A stretch of DNA of 64,000 nt from Thalassobius sp965218685 (GTDB lineage Bacteria; Pseudomonadota; Alphaproteobacteria; Rhodobacterales; Rhodobacteraceae): the NCBI RefSeq assembly GCF_965218685.1, contig NZ_OZ244657.1, positions 3,038,001-3,102,000 of the forward strand, read 5' to 3'. The position numbers were made by a program, and so were the translations under genes. Every line of letters starts with the position of its first letter. Within the stretch, counting starts at the first letter, position 1. The notes under the pieces were generated by a model. The model had not been told where the DNA came from. It did no database searches and saw only the letters and a program-made list of their open reading frames with translations. Positions 33,201 through 40,787 of this stretch are shown here, one piece after another.

Positions 33201-33742
33201 TTCATGGCGCGGGCGACCGCTGTGCGGATTACCGGCTCGCCCAGACGTTTGATGGCGCCGTGCAGGGTGGCGGCGATGCCCGGTTCCTGATCTTCTTGCA
33301 GCACCTTGCCCGTCAACATTAGCGCCCAGGTCGAGGCATTCACCAGCGACGAGGACGACTGGCCCAGGTGCGCGCCCCATTCCGAAGGGGCAATCTTGTC
33401 CTCGATCAGCTCGTCGATCGTGTCGCGGTCAGGCACGCGCAGCAAAGCTTCGGCCAGGCACATCAGGGCGATGCCCTCGCTGGTGGACAGGCCGTATTCG
33501 GACAGGAAAACCTCCATCAGGCCCATGTCGCCCTTCTCGCGCAGCCCTTTGACCATCAGCGTTGCCTGGGCAAAGGCCGATTGGCGCTGAGACTTGGCCG
33601 GCGCAAGCGCGTGAAGTTGTGTCAGGACCTGCGCCTCGGGCAGGTGTTGCTGCGCACGCACGGCTTGGCGCAGGGGCTCCAACGCTTGAGTAATGCGATC
33701 GGATGCGGTGAATTTGTCGGCAGCAAACATTGGCGCAGTCAT
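30218..33742 (-). CDS. putA: Bifunctional proline dehydrogenase / L-glutamate gamma-semialdehyde dehydrogenase
   Basis: PutA oxidises proline to glutamate in two steps. The 1174-residue chain has a proline dehydrogenase barrel (RLVKGAYWDTEIKRSQ near residue 362; FATHNAHSI near 410; YAPVGAHRDLLAYLVRRLLE near 475) and an aldehyde dehydrogenase domain (ETGGLNAMIVD near residue 783 with the catalytic Glu; FQSAGQRCSALRCLYVQ near 815 with the catalytic Cys). A further C-terminal domain continues to the end. There is no N-terminal ribbon-helix-helix DNA-binding domain, so unlike enterobacterial PutA it should not regulate itself. The Lrp-type gene diverging from it is the expected activator. Confidence 0.96.
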   Translation of the reverse strand: MTAPMFAADKFTASDRITQALEPLRQAVRAQQHLPEAQVLTQLHALAPAKSQRQSAFAQATLMVKGLREKGDMGLMEVFLSEYGLSTSEGIALMCLAEALLRVPDRDTIDELIEDKIAPSEWGAHLGQSSSSLVNASTWALMLTGKVLQEDQEPGIAATLHGAIKRLGEPVIRTAVARAMKELGAQFVLGQTIDEALKRGKARARQGYTFSYDMLGEAALTARDAAKYHAAYLDAIHRLGREAKAQDIRSNPGISIKLSALHPRYEVAQTARVMAELVPATLELALAAKDSGMGLNIDAEEAGRLDLSLDVIQAVLSDPRLAGWDGFGVVVQAYGKRAAATLDWLYALAEKLDRKIMVRLVKGAYWDTEIKRSQVEGLEHFPVFTRKAATDVSYICCASKLLSMTDRVYPQFATHNAHSIAMILQMADDPSSFEFQRLHGMGEGLHDLVMTQSGTRCRIYAPVGAHRDLLAYLVRRLLENGANSSFVNQIVDPEVAPEIVVADPFDALGDGPAPGVVAPSDLFAPERDNARGWDLEDALDLEALEAARAPFHAAQWQGGPLTVSPVVQGTQVQVVNPAAPSDVVGQLTEASAAQAEQALQDAQPWQAPVAARAAALNAAADLFESHHGELFALLAREAGKTPNDAIGELREAVDFLRYYASQAAHLSAPARGVVSCISPWNFPLAIFTGQIAAALAAGNAVLAKPAEATGLIATRATQLMHQAGVPVAALQLLPGQGGALGPVLTGSAQISGVCFTGSTATAQRINRTMAQGAQPDASLIAETGGLNAMIVDSTALPEQAVRDIVASAFQSAGQRCSALRCLYVQEDVAGTLLPMLYGAMDELSLGDPWHHSTDVGPVIDARAQADFAGYIADARGRGDVLKELTAPEGGHFIAPTVIRVDSIADLEREIFGPVLHVATFKAEQIDQVVDDVNATGFGLTFGLHTRIDGRVEQVANRVHVGNLYVNRNQIGAIVGSQPFGGEGLSGTGPKAGGPAYLPRFTRADRQSLPATQGGDADITQVQTALQALAQEIPAKLSVQDLPGPTGESNRLSTYGRGVVLCLGPTPQAAAQQVQIARQNGCPALAVVPGGSADLGLDGFLPREALSQLSGMALVALWADDADIIAARQALADRTGALIGLSTGDDLAARCRIERHICIDTTAAGGNAQLLAASG

Positions 33743-33869
33743 TTCTGTGGCCCCTCTTGTTGGTGAAGTCTTGACCTGAGCCTAGCAAAGAATGCACAGT
33801 CATTTTGCCCGATTTTTCCAAAATCATGGCCGCAAATCCTGTAAATTGCCCCGAAATCAGGAGCTTTGA

Positions 33870-34340
33870 ATGCAATACCTAGCGATCAACGACGATCTGG
33901 ACCGCATCGATCTGAAAATCCTGAGCGTTCTGTCCACCGACGGCCGCATCGCCGTGACCGAACTGGCAAAACAGGTTGGCCTGTCCAAAAGCCCCTGTCA
34001 GGTCCGGCTGAAGCGGCTGCAGGAGGACGGCTATATACAAGGTTTCCGCGCGGTACTGGACGCGGGCAAGTTGGGGCTGGAACATGTTGCCTTTGCCGAG
34101 GTCAAGCTGACAGATACCACCGAAACCGCGCTAAGCGCCTTTAACGCCGCGGTGATGGACGTGCCCGAGATAGAACAGTGCCACATGATTGCCGGCTCGT
34201 TCGATTACCTGTTGAAGATACGCACCAGCGACATTCAAAGCTATCGGCGGGTGCTGGGCGAGGTGATCTCGGGGTTGCCCTATGTTGGCTCGACATCGAC
34301 CCATGTGTCGATGCAATCGGTGAAAGATACGGCCCTGTAA
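33870..34340 (+). CDS. putR: Lrp/AsnC-family regulator of putA
   Basis: The 156-residue protein has an N-terminal helix-turn-helix (LDRIDLKILSVLSTDGRIAV, TELAKQVGLSKSPCQVRLKR) and a C-terminal RAM ligand-binding domain (VAFAEVKLTDTTETALSAFN, HMIAGSFDYLLKIRTSDIQS). It is encoded divergently from putA across 127 bases, the arrangement of PutR/BkdR-type regulators in alphaproteobacteria, where PutR activates putA in response to proline. The name rests on this context. Confidence 0.85.
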   Translation: MQYLAINDDLDRIDLKILSVLSTDGRIAVTELAKQVGLSKSPCQVRLKRLQEDGYIQGFRAVLDAGKLGLEHVAFAEVKLTDTTETALSAFNAAVMDVPEIEQCHMIAGSFDYLLKIRTSDIQSYRRVLGEVISGLPYVGSTSTHVSMQSVKDTAL

Positions 34341-34398
34341 GGGCTTGGCCATTTGCAACCGCCCGCCTATAAGAGCCGCGACAGATTTGGAGAGCGAC

Positions 34399-34986
34399 AT
34401 GCGCACAGCCACGATCACCCGCAAGACCGCCGAGACGGAAATTTCCGTAACGGTGAACCTGGATGGCACCGGGGCCTATGACAACCAGACCGGCGTGGGC
34501 TTCTTTGATCACATGCTGGACCAGTTGGCGCGCCACTCGCTGATCGACTTCACCATCCGCGCGCAAGGCGATTATCACATCGATGATCACCACACGGTCG
34601 AGGATACCGGCATTGCTCTGGGTCAGGCCCTGGCGCAGGCCTTGGGCGACAAAAAGGGCATTCGGCGCTATGGCGAATGTCACCTGCCCATGGATGACGC
34701 CCAGGTACGCTGCGCGCTGGACCTGTCGGCACGTCCTTACCTGATCTGGAACGTGGACTTTGCCGCGCCCAAGATCGGTACGTTTGATACCGAACTGGTG
34801 CGCGAGTTTTTCCAGGCCCTCAGCACCCACGGCGGGATCACCCTGCACGTGGACCAGCTGCATGGCTTCAACGCCCACCACGTGGCCGAGGCGGCGTTCA
34901 AGGCCGTGGCCCGCGCCCTGCGCATCGCGGTCGAAACCGACCCGCGCAAGGCCGACGCCATCCCCTCGACCAAGGGAGCGCTGTAA
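34399..34986 (+). CDS. hisB: Imidazoleglycerol-phosphate dehydratase
   Basis: HisB removes water from imidazole glycerol phosphate in histidine synthesis using two Mn ions. The 195-residue monofunctional protein shows the histidine-rich metal motifs GVGFFDHMLDQLARHS (near residue 35), YHIDDHHTVEDTGIALGQAL (near 60) and HGFNAHHVAEAAFKAVARAL (near 155). The ATG at 34399 follows GGAGAG and matches the family start. The hisH ATG follows the stop directly. Confidence 0.95.
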   Translation: MRTATITRKTAETEISVTVNLDGTGAYDNQTGVGFFDHMLDQLARHSLIDFTIRAQGDYHIDDHHTVEDTGIALGQALAQALGDKKGIRRYGECHLPMDDAQVRCALDLSARPYLIWNVDFAAPKIGTFDTELVREFFQALSTHGGITLHVDQLHGFNAHHVAEAAFKAVARALRIAVETDPRKADAIPSTKGAL

Positions 34987-35625
34987 ATGACCACGGTCAT
35001 TGTGGACTACGAGAGCGGGAACCTGCACTCGGCCGAGAAGGCATTCCAAAGGATGGCAAATGAAACCGGCGCGGGCGAGGTCATCGTGACCTCGGACCCC
35101 GAGGTGATCCGCCGCGCCGATCGCATCGTGCTGCCCGGCGACGGGGCTTTTCCTGCGTGCCGCGAGGCCCTGTTCGACCATCGCGGCGTGTTCGAAGCGA
35201 TGGAAGAGGTGGTGATCGGTCAGGGCAAACCCTTTCTTGGGATTTGTATCGGCATGCAGATGCTGGCGACCCGCGGGCTGGAATATACCGAAACGCCCGG
35301 TTTCGACTGGATCGGTGGGGATGTGGACAAGATTGCGCCGTCAGATGACAGCCTGAAAGTGCCGCATATGGGCTGGAACGACCTGGTGATCGACACGGAC
35401 CACCCGGTGTTCGACGGGATCGAGACGGGCAATCACGCCTATTTCGTCCACTCGTATCACTTCAAGGTCGCCGATCCTGCGCATCTGCTGGCGCATGTGG
35501 ATTATGCAGGCAAAATCACCGCCATCGTCGGGCGCGATAACCTGGTCGGGATGCAGTTCCACCCCGAGAAAAGTCAGAAAACCGGCCTGCACATGATCGC
35601 GAACTTCCTGAACTGGGCGCCGTAA
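34987..35625 (+). CDS. hisH: Imidazole glycerol phosphate synthase, glutamine amidotransferase subunit
   Basis: HisH hydrolyses glutamine and channels ammonia to HisF. The 212-residue protein begins MTTVIVDYESGNLHSAEKAF and has the nucleophile elbow KPFLGICIGMQMLA (Cys near residue 85) and the His/Glu of the triad in GMQFHPEKSQKTG near 193. It directly abuts hisB but is separated from hisA by about 1 kb holding two inverted DUF2147 genes. Confidence 0.95.
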   Translation: MTTVIVDYESGNLHSAEKAFQRMANETGAGEVIVTSDPEVIRRADRIVLPGDGAFPACREALFDHRGVFEAMEEVVIGQGKPFLGICIGMQMLATRGLEYTETPGFDWIGGDVDKIAPSDDSLKVPHMGWNDLVIDTDHPVFDGIETGNHAYFVHSYHFKVADPAHLLAHVDYAGKITAIVGRDNLVGMQFHPEKSQKTGLHMIANFLNWAP

Positions 35626-35631
35626 CGCGCG

Positions 35632-36018
35632 CTAGTTCTGCACTCGTTTCCACGTTTGATTCTGACAAATCGGCCCAATGCAGCCGCTGACGGTCAAGGT
35701 GTTCTGTGCAAGGCGCAGCGTGGCCTTGAACGTCCTGTTTCGCAAAGGCAGCCATCCGGTGCCGCTGTACACCGCTTTGTCCAGCGGGCGAACATCCCAA
35801 AAGATACGCTTGCCGACATTGGGCGTGGTCACGGGCATGCCGCTTTGGTCAAAAGCCCGGACGATCGTACCGCACAGCGCGTCTCCGCATCGTTCGGCAC
35901 GCACATGGGCCACCTGCCCTTTTCGGTCGGGCGTGGTCAGCCAGGTGCCGACCAAGGGTTCGGCCCGCAGCGCCGAGGCGCTGGCGATGACCATTATGCA
36001 TAAGAAAAGGCGCCGCAT
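35632..36018 (-). CDS. DUF2147 exported protein, copy 1
   Basis: The 128-residue protein has a signal peptide (MRRLFLCIMVIASASALRAE) and a DUF2147 domain: GTWLTTPDRKGQVAHVRAER near the start and TVSGCIGPICQNQTWKRV at the end, with two cysteine pairs (CGDALCG and CIGPIC) likely to form disulphides in the periplasm. The function is not known. It lies on the strand opposite to the his genes and about 105 bases downstream of a second copy, with which it forms a tandem pair. Confidence 0.85.
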   Translation of the reverse strand: MRRLFLCIMVIASASALRAEPLVGTWLTTPDRKGQVAHVRAERCGDALCGTIVRAFDQSGMPVTTPNVGKRIFWDVRPLDKAVYSGTGWLPLRNRTFKATLRLAQNTLTVSGCIGPICQNQTWKRVQN

Positions 36019-36123
36019 GACCGTGCCCTCCGGTACTGTCCTACGGCGCCAACCATACCATAAATGATGTGACAGGCGCGTATCACAAATGCGTCGCGGC
36101 CTGCCTGTGCGGGCTGATTGCCC

Positions 36124-36507
36124 TTATTTCACGCGGCTCCAGGTTTGTTTCTTGCAAACCGGGCCGATACAGCCTTTGACATTCAGCGTATTGCCGGACA
36201 TGTCCATTTTCGAGCTATAGATCTTGTCCTTGGACGGCTGCCAGATCTTGCCATCGCGGTATGCGCCCTTGCCGCGCGGCTCCATATCCCAGACCAACTG
36301 TTTACCGATGTTCTTGGATTTGTACTCGCCTTCCGCGTTGAACGTCTGGGAAATCACCCCACAGATTCTTGCACCACAAGGCGCCATGGTCACATGGGCA
36401 TACGAACCCTCATCCACCTGGGTTTTCCACACACCTTCGACCGGATCGGCCGACGCAGCCCCTGCCATCAAAACCGACGCCACAGCGGCCAAAACCAGAG
36501 TTTTCAT
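36124..36507 (-). CDS. DUF2147 exported protein, copy 2
   Basis: The 127-residue protein has a signal peptide (MKTLVLAAVASVLMAGAASA) and a DUF2147 domain: DPVEGVWKTQVDEGSYAHVT, CGARICGVIS and NTLNVKGCIGPVCKKQTWSR. The ATG at 36507 has GGGAGG seven bases upstream. The C-terminal motif is nearly identical to that of copy 1, so the two are paralogues. It is divergent from hisA across a 156-base gap that must hold promoters in both directions. Confidence 0.85.
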   Translation of the reverse strand: MKTLVLAAVASVLMAGAASADPVEGVWKTQVDEGSYAHVTMAPCGARICGVISQTFNAEGEYKSKNIGKQLVWDMEPRGKGAYRDGKIWQPSKDKIYSSKMDMSGNTLNVKGCIGPVCKKQTWSRVK

Positions 36508-36663
36508 CAGATATCCTCCCTGAATGTTGGGTTGATCCTGACCCGCACAGGCGATTCCGATCAAGCCTGACATGACGGAAGCCTCGATAAAGCGGCGGAA
36601 AGTTGCAATTTCTCGCCGCTCGTGCAAAACCGCGCGCAGCATAGTGACAGAAAGGCCCGGACC

Positions 36664-37386
36664 ATGATCCTCTATCCCGCGATTGACCTGAAGGACGGCA
36701 ACGCCGTGCGCCTGTACAAAGGCGAGATGGAGAAGGCGACGGTCTTCAACGAAAACCCCGCTGCCCAGGCGCTGGAGTTTGTGAACGCGGGTTGCGAATG
36801 GCTGCACCTGGTTGACCTGAACGGCGCCTTTGCTGGGGAGCCGGTGAACGCCAAACCGGTCGAGGAAATCCTGGCCCAAACCAAGGTGCCCGCGCAGCTG
36901 GGCGGCGGCATCCGCGACATGGCAACGATTGAACGCTGGCTGTCCAAGGGCCTGCAGCGCGTGATTCTGGGCACTGTGGCCGTTGAAAACCCCGATCTGG
37001 TGCACGAAGCCTGCAAGGAATTCCCTGGTCACGTGGCTGTTGGGATCGACGCGCGGAACGGCATGGTCGCCACCAAGGGCTGGGCCGAGGAAACCAACGT
37101 CAACGCTACGGATCTGGCCAAATCCTTCGAGGATGCGGGCGTCGCGGCCATCATCTACACCGACATCAACCGTGACGGCGCCATGCAAGGCCCCAACGTG
37201 GCCGAAACCGCCGCGCTGGCCAATGCCGTGTCGATCCCGGTGATCGCCAGCGGTGGCGTCTCCTCGCTGGAGGACCTGCGCAACCTGAAATCCTGCGGCG
37301 CGCCCCTCAACGGCGCTATCTCTGGCCGCGCACTCTATGACGGCGCCATCGACCTGGGCCAGGCCCTCACCCTGCTCAAATCCTGA
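36664..37386 (+). CDS. hisA: ProFAR isomerase
   Basis: HisA isomerises the aminoaldose ProFAR to PRFAR in histidine synthesis. The 240-residue (beta-alpha)8 barrel begins MILYPAIDLKDGNAVRLYKG (Asp near residue 8 is catalytic), and shows LGGGIRDMATIERWLSKGLQ, VGIDARNGMVATKGW and YTDINRDGAMQGPNV (second catalytic Asp), then PVIASGGVSSLEDLRNL. The start was set at the ATG before ILYPAIDL although the frame is open upstream. Confidence 0.95.
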   Translation: MILYPAIDLKDGNAVRLYKGEMEKATVFNENPAAQALEFVNAGCEWLHLVDLNGAFAGEPVNAKPVEEILAQTKVPAQLGGGIRDMATIERWLSKGLQRVILGTVAVENPDLVHEACKEFPGHVAVGIDARNGMVATKGWAEETNVNATDLAKSFEDAGVAAIIYTDINRDGAMQGPNVAETAALANAVSIPVIASGGVSSLEDLRNLKSCGAPLNGAISGRALYDGAIDLGQALTLLKS

Positions 37387-37401
37387 AGCGCTCCAGCTTC
37401 T

Positions 37402-37460
37402 TTGCTCGGCAAATACTCTGGGGGTGAATGGCCGCAGGCCAGAGGGGGCAACGCCCCCTC
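37402..37460 (+). repeat. Intergenic hairpin element between hisA and hisF
   Basis: The gap holds GCTCGGCAAATACTCTGGGG followed by GGCC-GCA-GGCC and a very stable GAGGGGGC-AAC-GCCCCCTC hairpin (37442 to 37460). It has the look of a dispersed palindromic element common between genes in Rhodobacteraceae; that part rests on memory of the group, not a search. It could attenuate or stabilise the his transcript. Confidence 0.55.
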
Positions 37461-37546
37461 CCATCCCCCATTCGAAAACCGAACCTCCGCATTGCCTCCG
37501 CCCCGGAACTGACCTAAACCCAACTCAAACCGCGAAAGAGGCCCGG

Positions 37547-38326
37547 ATGCTGAAAACCCGTATCATCCCCTGCCTGGACGTTGCCGATGGGCGCGTCGTG
37601 AAGGGCGTGAACTTTGTTGATCTGGTCGATGCTGGTGATCCCGTGGAATCTGCCAAGGCCTATGACGCCGCCGGCGCGGACGAGATCTGTTTTCTGGACA
37701 TCCACGCGACCCACGAAAACCGCGGCACCATGTTCGATGTGGTCCAGCGTACGGCTGAACAATGTTATGTCCCGCTGACCGTGGGCGGCGGCGTGCGCAC
37801 CGTGCAGGACGTGCGCAACCTGCTTTTGGCTGGGGCGGACAAGGTCAGCTTCAATTCGGCCGCCGTGGCCAATCCTGACGTGGTGGCCGAGGCCGCAGAC
37901 CAGTTCGGCAGCCAGTGCATCGTGGTGGCCATCGACGCCAAGACCGTTGAAACCGACGCCGAGGGAAACGGCATCCGCTGGGAGATTTTCACCCATGGCG
38001 GCCGCAAACCCACCGGAATTGACGCTGTGGACTTCGCCAAAACCGTGGTCGCCAAGGGCGCCGGTGAAATCCTGCTCACCTCGATGGATCGCGACGGCAC
38101 CCGCGCTGGCTTCAACCTGCCCCTGACCCGCGCGATCTCGGATGCGGTCGATGTGCCGGTCATCGCATCGGGCGGGGTCGGCACGCTGGATCACTTGGTC
38201 GAAGGCGTCACCAAAGGCGGCGCCTCGGCCGTTCTGGCCGCCTCGATCTTCCATTTTGGCGATTACACCATCCGCGAGGCCAAGGAACACATGGCCGCCG
38301 CCGGCATCCCGATGAGGATCGAATGA
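37547..38326 (+). CDS. hisF: Imidazole glycerol phosphate synthase, cyclase subunit
   Basis: HisF uses ammonia from HisH to turn PRFAR into imidazole glycerol phosphate and AICAR. The 259-residue barrel begins MLKTRIIPCLDVADGRVVKG (catalytic Asp near residue 11) and shows EICFLDIHATHENRGT, LTVGGGVRTVQDVRNLL, GEILLTSMDRDGTRAGFNL (second catalytic Asp) and IASGGVGTLDHLVEG. The last four bases overlap the hisE start. Confidence 0.95.
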   Translation: MLKTRIIPCLDVADGRVVKGVNFVDLVDAGDPVESAKAYDAAGADEICFLDIHATHENRGTMFDVVQRTAEQCYVPLTVGGGVRTVQDVRNLLLAGADKVSFNSAAVANPDVVAEAADQFGSQCIVVAIDAKTVETDAEGNGIRWEIFTHGGRKPTGIDAVDFAKTVVAKGAGEILLTSMDRDGTRAGFNLPLTRAISDAVDVPVIASGGVGTLDHLVEGVTKGGASAVLAASIFHFGDYTIREAKEHMAAAGIPMRIE

Positions 38327-38637
38327 TGACTCTGGAAGAACTCGAACAAATCGTGGCCACCCGCGCTTCGGCCTCGCCCGATGACAGCTGGACCGCCAAG
38401 CTGCTGGCCAAAGGCCCCGAAAAAGTGGCCGAGAAATTTGGCGAAGAAGCCATCGAAGCGATCATCGAGGCTGTGAAAGGCGACCGTGACGGCCTGACTT
38501 CCGAAGCCGCCGACGTGTTGTTCCACCTGCTGGTGATGCTGCAATCGCGCGACGTAGCCCTGGCCGATGTGAAGGCCGAACTCGCGCGCCGTCAGGGCCA
38601 ATCAGGCCTGGCCGAAAAAGCCGCGCGTCAGCCTTAA
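38323..38637 (+). CDS. hisE: Phosphoribosyl-ATP diphosphatase
   Basis: HisE hydrolyses phosphoribosyl-ATP to phosphoribosyl-AMP. The 104-residue all-helical protein carries the MazG-like metal motif EKFGEEAIEAIIEAVKGDRD followed by EAADVLFHLLVML. It overlaps the end of hisF (ATGATG; the second ATG at 38326 is also possible), so the two are co-translated. No hisI is adjacent. Confidence 0.93.
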   Translation: MMTLEELEQIVATRASASPDDSWTAKLLAKGPEKVAEKFGEEAIEAIIEAVKGDRDGLTSEAADVLFHLLVMLQSRDVALADVKAELARRQGQSGLAEKAARQP

Positions 38638-38644
38638 GGCTTTT

Positions 38645-38688
38645 GCAAATGCGCACCGACTGCGGGACGGCGGGTGGGGCGCATTTGC
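38645..38688. terminator. Inverted repeat between hisE and the convergent gene
   Basis: GCAAATGCGC (38645 to 38654) and GCGCATTTGC (38679 to 38688) are perfect inverted arms, preceded by TTTT on the left. Placed between the convergent ends of hisE and the CoA-binding protein gene, it may act as a bidirectional terminator. Confidence 0.45.
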
Positions 38689-38712
38689 CGAAGGCAAACA
38701 GCGACAACCCCG

Positions 38713-39186
38713 TCACAGCTTGGACGAGATCACCCCGGTGTTGAACCCACCCATGCGCAGCTCGCCGAACAGGCGCTGATACTCGATTTTGGGGCAACGG
38801 TTCATGATCACATCCACGCCCTGCGCGCGCGCCTTGGCCGCGGCCTCGGCATGTTCCACACCGATCTGCATCCAGATGGTCTGCACACCCGGAAAGGCCT
38901 CCAAGGCCTCATCCACGATGGGCGGCACTGCCTCGGAGCGGCGGAAAATGTCCACCATGTCCACGCTGCCCTGAATATCGGACAGGCTGGCCACCACCTC
39001 CTGGCCAAACAATCGCTTGCCAGCGTGGCCGGGATTGACGGGGATCACTGTATAGCCCTTCAGACCCAGATAGCGCGCCACATAATAGGACGGGCGCACC
39101 GGGTTCATAGACACCCCCACCACGGCCACGCGGCGGGTACGTTTCAGAATCGTTTTCAGATGATCGTCTGTATAGGTCTCGCTCAT
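38713..39186 (-). CDS. CoA-binding domain protein (YccU-like)
   Basis: The 157-residue protein is a Rossmann-fold CoA-binding protein: RVAVVGVSMNPVRPSYYVAR near the start is the glycine-rich loop, followed by GYTVIPVNPGHAGKRLFGQE, MVDIFRRSEAVPPIVDEALE and IWMQIGVEHAEAAAKARAQG. It resembles the CoA-binding domain of succinyl-CoA ligases and the stand-alone YccU family, whose role is unknown. The ATG at 39186 is used; another at 39192 is equally possible. Confidence 0.88.
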   Translation of the reverse strand: MSETYTDDHLKTILKRTRRVAVVGVSMNPVRPSYYVARYLGLKGYTVIPVNPGHAGKRLFGQEVVASLSDIQGSVDMVDIFRRSEAVPPIVDEALEAFPGVQTIWMQIGVEHAEAAAKARAQGVDVIMNRCPKIEYQRLFGELRMGGFNTGVISSKL

Positions 39187-39327
39187 ACCCAAGCGTTAGC
39201 GTGCCCACGTGCCCATGCAAAGCACTCAGATCGCTATTTTGAACAACGTGACGTCGACGAAGAGCCCATGTTGACTTACAAGCAACCGTCTCAGACATTG
39301 ATTCCGAATTTGTGGAGAACGCAAACA

Positions 39328-39660
39328 ATGGGTATTCTCAAGGAGTTCGAAATTGACATTCTCCAAAGACTTGCCATTCAAAAGCTTTCATCATTACTGA
39401 TTGAGCAATTAAGTGACGAAGGCGAATTGGTGGAGCTTTATTTTACAGGAGTTGGGTACTTTCTAACGTTGCGCCACAGCAGTTTACCCGAGGATAGAGT
39501 GGTTTTAGACAGACCAATAATCTCAGGAACTGCCGGTGAATTGCAGACCGGGTTTATCGCTTTTGTTGAAAACGGCGAGGTTACATTGGAATGCTATTCT
39601 TTTGGTAATGATGCCGTGCCGGGGAATTTTCGAGATCTTGATGTAAGGGTAAACGAATAA
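39328..39660 (+). CDS. AT-rich orphan gene of unknown function
   Basis: An open frame of 110 residues begins at ATG 39328, ten bases after GGAG. An in-frame ATG at 39268 is also available. The product, starting MGILKEFEIDILQRLAIQKL, is acidic, shows mixed helix then beta-strand character and has no signal peptide. I do not recognise the family. The stretch from about 39240 to 39660 is clearly richer in A and T than the genes on both sides and uses codons such as TTA and AGA that the neighbours avoid, which suggests recent acquisition. Small single-domain acidic proteins of this type can be immunity or antitoxin proteins, but no partner toxin is seen beside it. Confidence 0.6.
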   Translation: MGILKEFEIDILQRLAIQKLSSLLIEQLSDEGELVELYFTGVGYFLTLRHSSLPEDRVVLDRPIISGTAGELQTGFIAFVENGEVTLECYSFGNDAVPGNFRDLDVRVNE

Positions 39661-39717
39661 TCCAACTGAATGGCAGCTAAGTCCCGCAAAGCGTGCCAAA
39701 CCCAATTACGCCTCTGC

Positions 39718-39746
39718 AAAAAAACACCCCGGGAAGACCCGGGGTG
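39718..39746 (-). terminator. Intrinsic terminator of rlmB
   Basis: On the minus strand CACCCCGGG and CCCGGGGTG form a perfect 9-bp stem with a four-base loop, followed by seven T residues. It is downstream of the leftward rlmB gene (stop at 39876). The rest of the 215-base gap between 39661 and 39875 shows no gene. Confidence 0.88.
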
Positions 39747-39875
39747 CAAGTCACGGAACGAGGGACAGTGAATTGAGACGCGGGGGTTCCGACCCCGTGC
39801 TCCTGCTCATCTACATAAGACCGCTAAGTCACATTAAAAGAGCTTGTAAAGAAGTCGTGAACATCCCGTAAACGA

Positions 39876-40652
39876 CTAGCCCCTTGCTGCATAAAGCGCC
39901 ACGGCGGCGGCATTGGACACGTTGAGCGAGCCAAAGCCCCCCGCAAAGTCGATCCGCACCAGGGCATCGCAAGTCTCGCGGGTTTTCTGGCGCAGGCCGG
40001 GCCCCTCGGCCCCCAGAACCAGGGCGACAGGGCGATCACGCTTGCCCTCAAGCGCCTCTTCGATGGTCTGATCGGCCTCGCCAGCCAGGCCCAGCACGAT
40101 ATATCCCATCTTTTGCAGGGCCACGATTCCGTCAGACAGGTTGCGGATGCGCAAATATGGCTGGCGCTCCAGCGCACCGCTGGCGGTCTTGGCCAAAGCA
40201 CCGGTTTCGGGCGCCGAGTGGTGCCGCGTACCGATCACCGCGCAGGCTCCGAACACCTCGGCCGAGCGCAAAATTGCGCCCACGTTATGCGGGTCTGTTA
40301 CCTTGTCCAAAAGCACCACGCGAGGCGGCAGATCGGGTTTGCCGACGCAGACATCTTCCATCCGGCCCCACTCCAAGGGCTTGACCTCAAGGGCTGCGCC
40401 CTGGTGAACCGAGTTGCGATCAAGCGGCACGTTGAACTTGCGCGGGTCCACGATTTCAGGGGTCATGCCACTGACTTCGATGGCATCTGCCAGCTTATCA
40501 TGCGCGTTTTTCGTCACCACCAGCCGCAGCCGCTGGCGGTTGGGGTTCTGCAGCGCGTCGCGCACCGCATGCAGGCCGAACATCCACACGGTTTCGGCGG
40601 CAGATGCCTTTTTCGCCTGCTCTTTTTCGACGACCCATTTGGGCTTTTTCAT
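39876..40652 (-). CDS. rlmB: 23S rRNA (guanosine-2'-O-)-methyltransferase, TrmH/SpoU family
   Basis: The 258-residue protein has an N-terminal substrate-binding domain (WMFGLHAVRDALQNPNRQRL) and a C-terminal SPOUT knot: VVLLDKVTDPHNVGAILRSA (motif 1), ALVLGAEGPGLRQKTRETCD (motif 2) and FGSLNVSNAAAVALY (motif 3). RlmB methylates a conserved guanosine (G2251 in E. coli) of 23S rRNA using SAM. It runs away from the tRNA gene on the other strand, and a strong terminator lies after it. Confidence 0.92.
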   Translation of the reverse strand: MKKPKWVVEKEQAKKASAAETVWMFGLHAVRDALQNPNRQRLRLVVTKNAHDKLADAIEVSGMTPEIVDPRKFNVPLDRNSVHQGAALEVKPLEWGRMEDVCVGKPDLPPRVVLLDKVTDPHNVGAILRSAEVFGACAVIGTRHHSAPETGALAKTASGALERQPYLRIRNLSDGIVALQKMGYIVLGLAGEADQTIEEALEGKRDRPVALVLGAEGPGLRQKTRETCDALVRIDFAGGFGSLNVSNAAAVALYAARG

Positions 40653-40787
40653 CGCGCTTACCCCTTGATTTCATGCTGGGGGCGTTAATGCGCCTCCTGT
40701 GATGCATCTGCAAGGAATTTTCCTGTTGACGCCCCCGTTCGACGCTTGTAATCACCCCCCCACGTTCTGAGGCAATGCCGCAGACAC

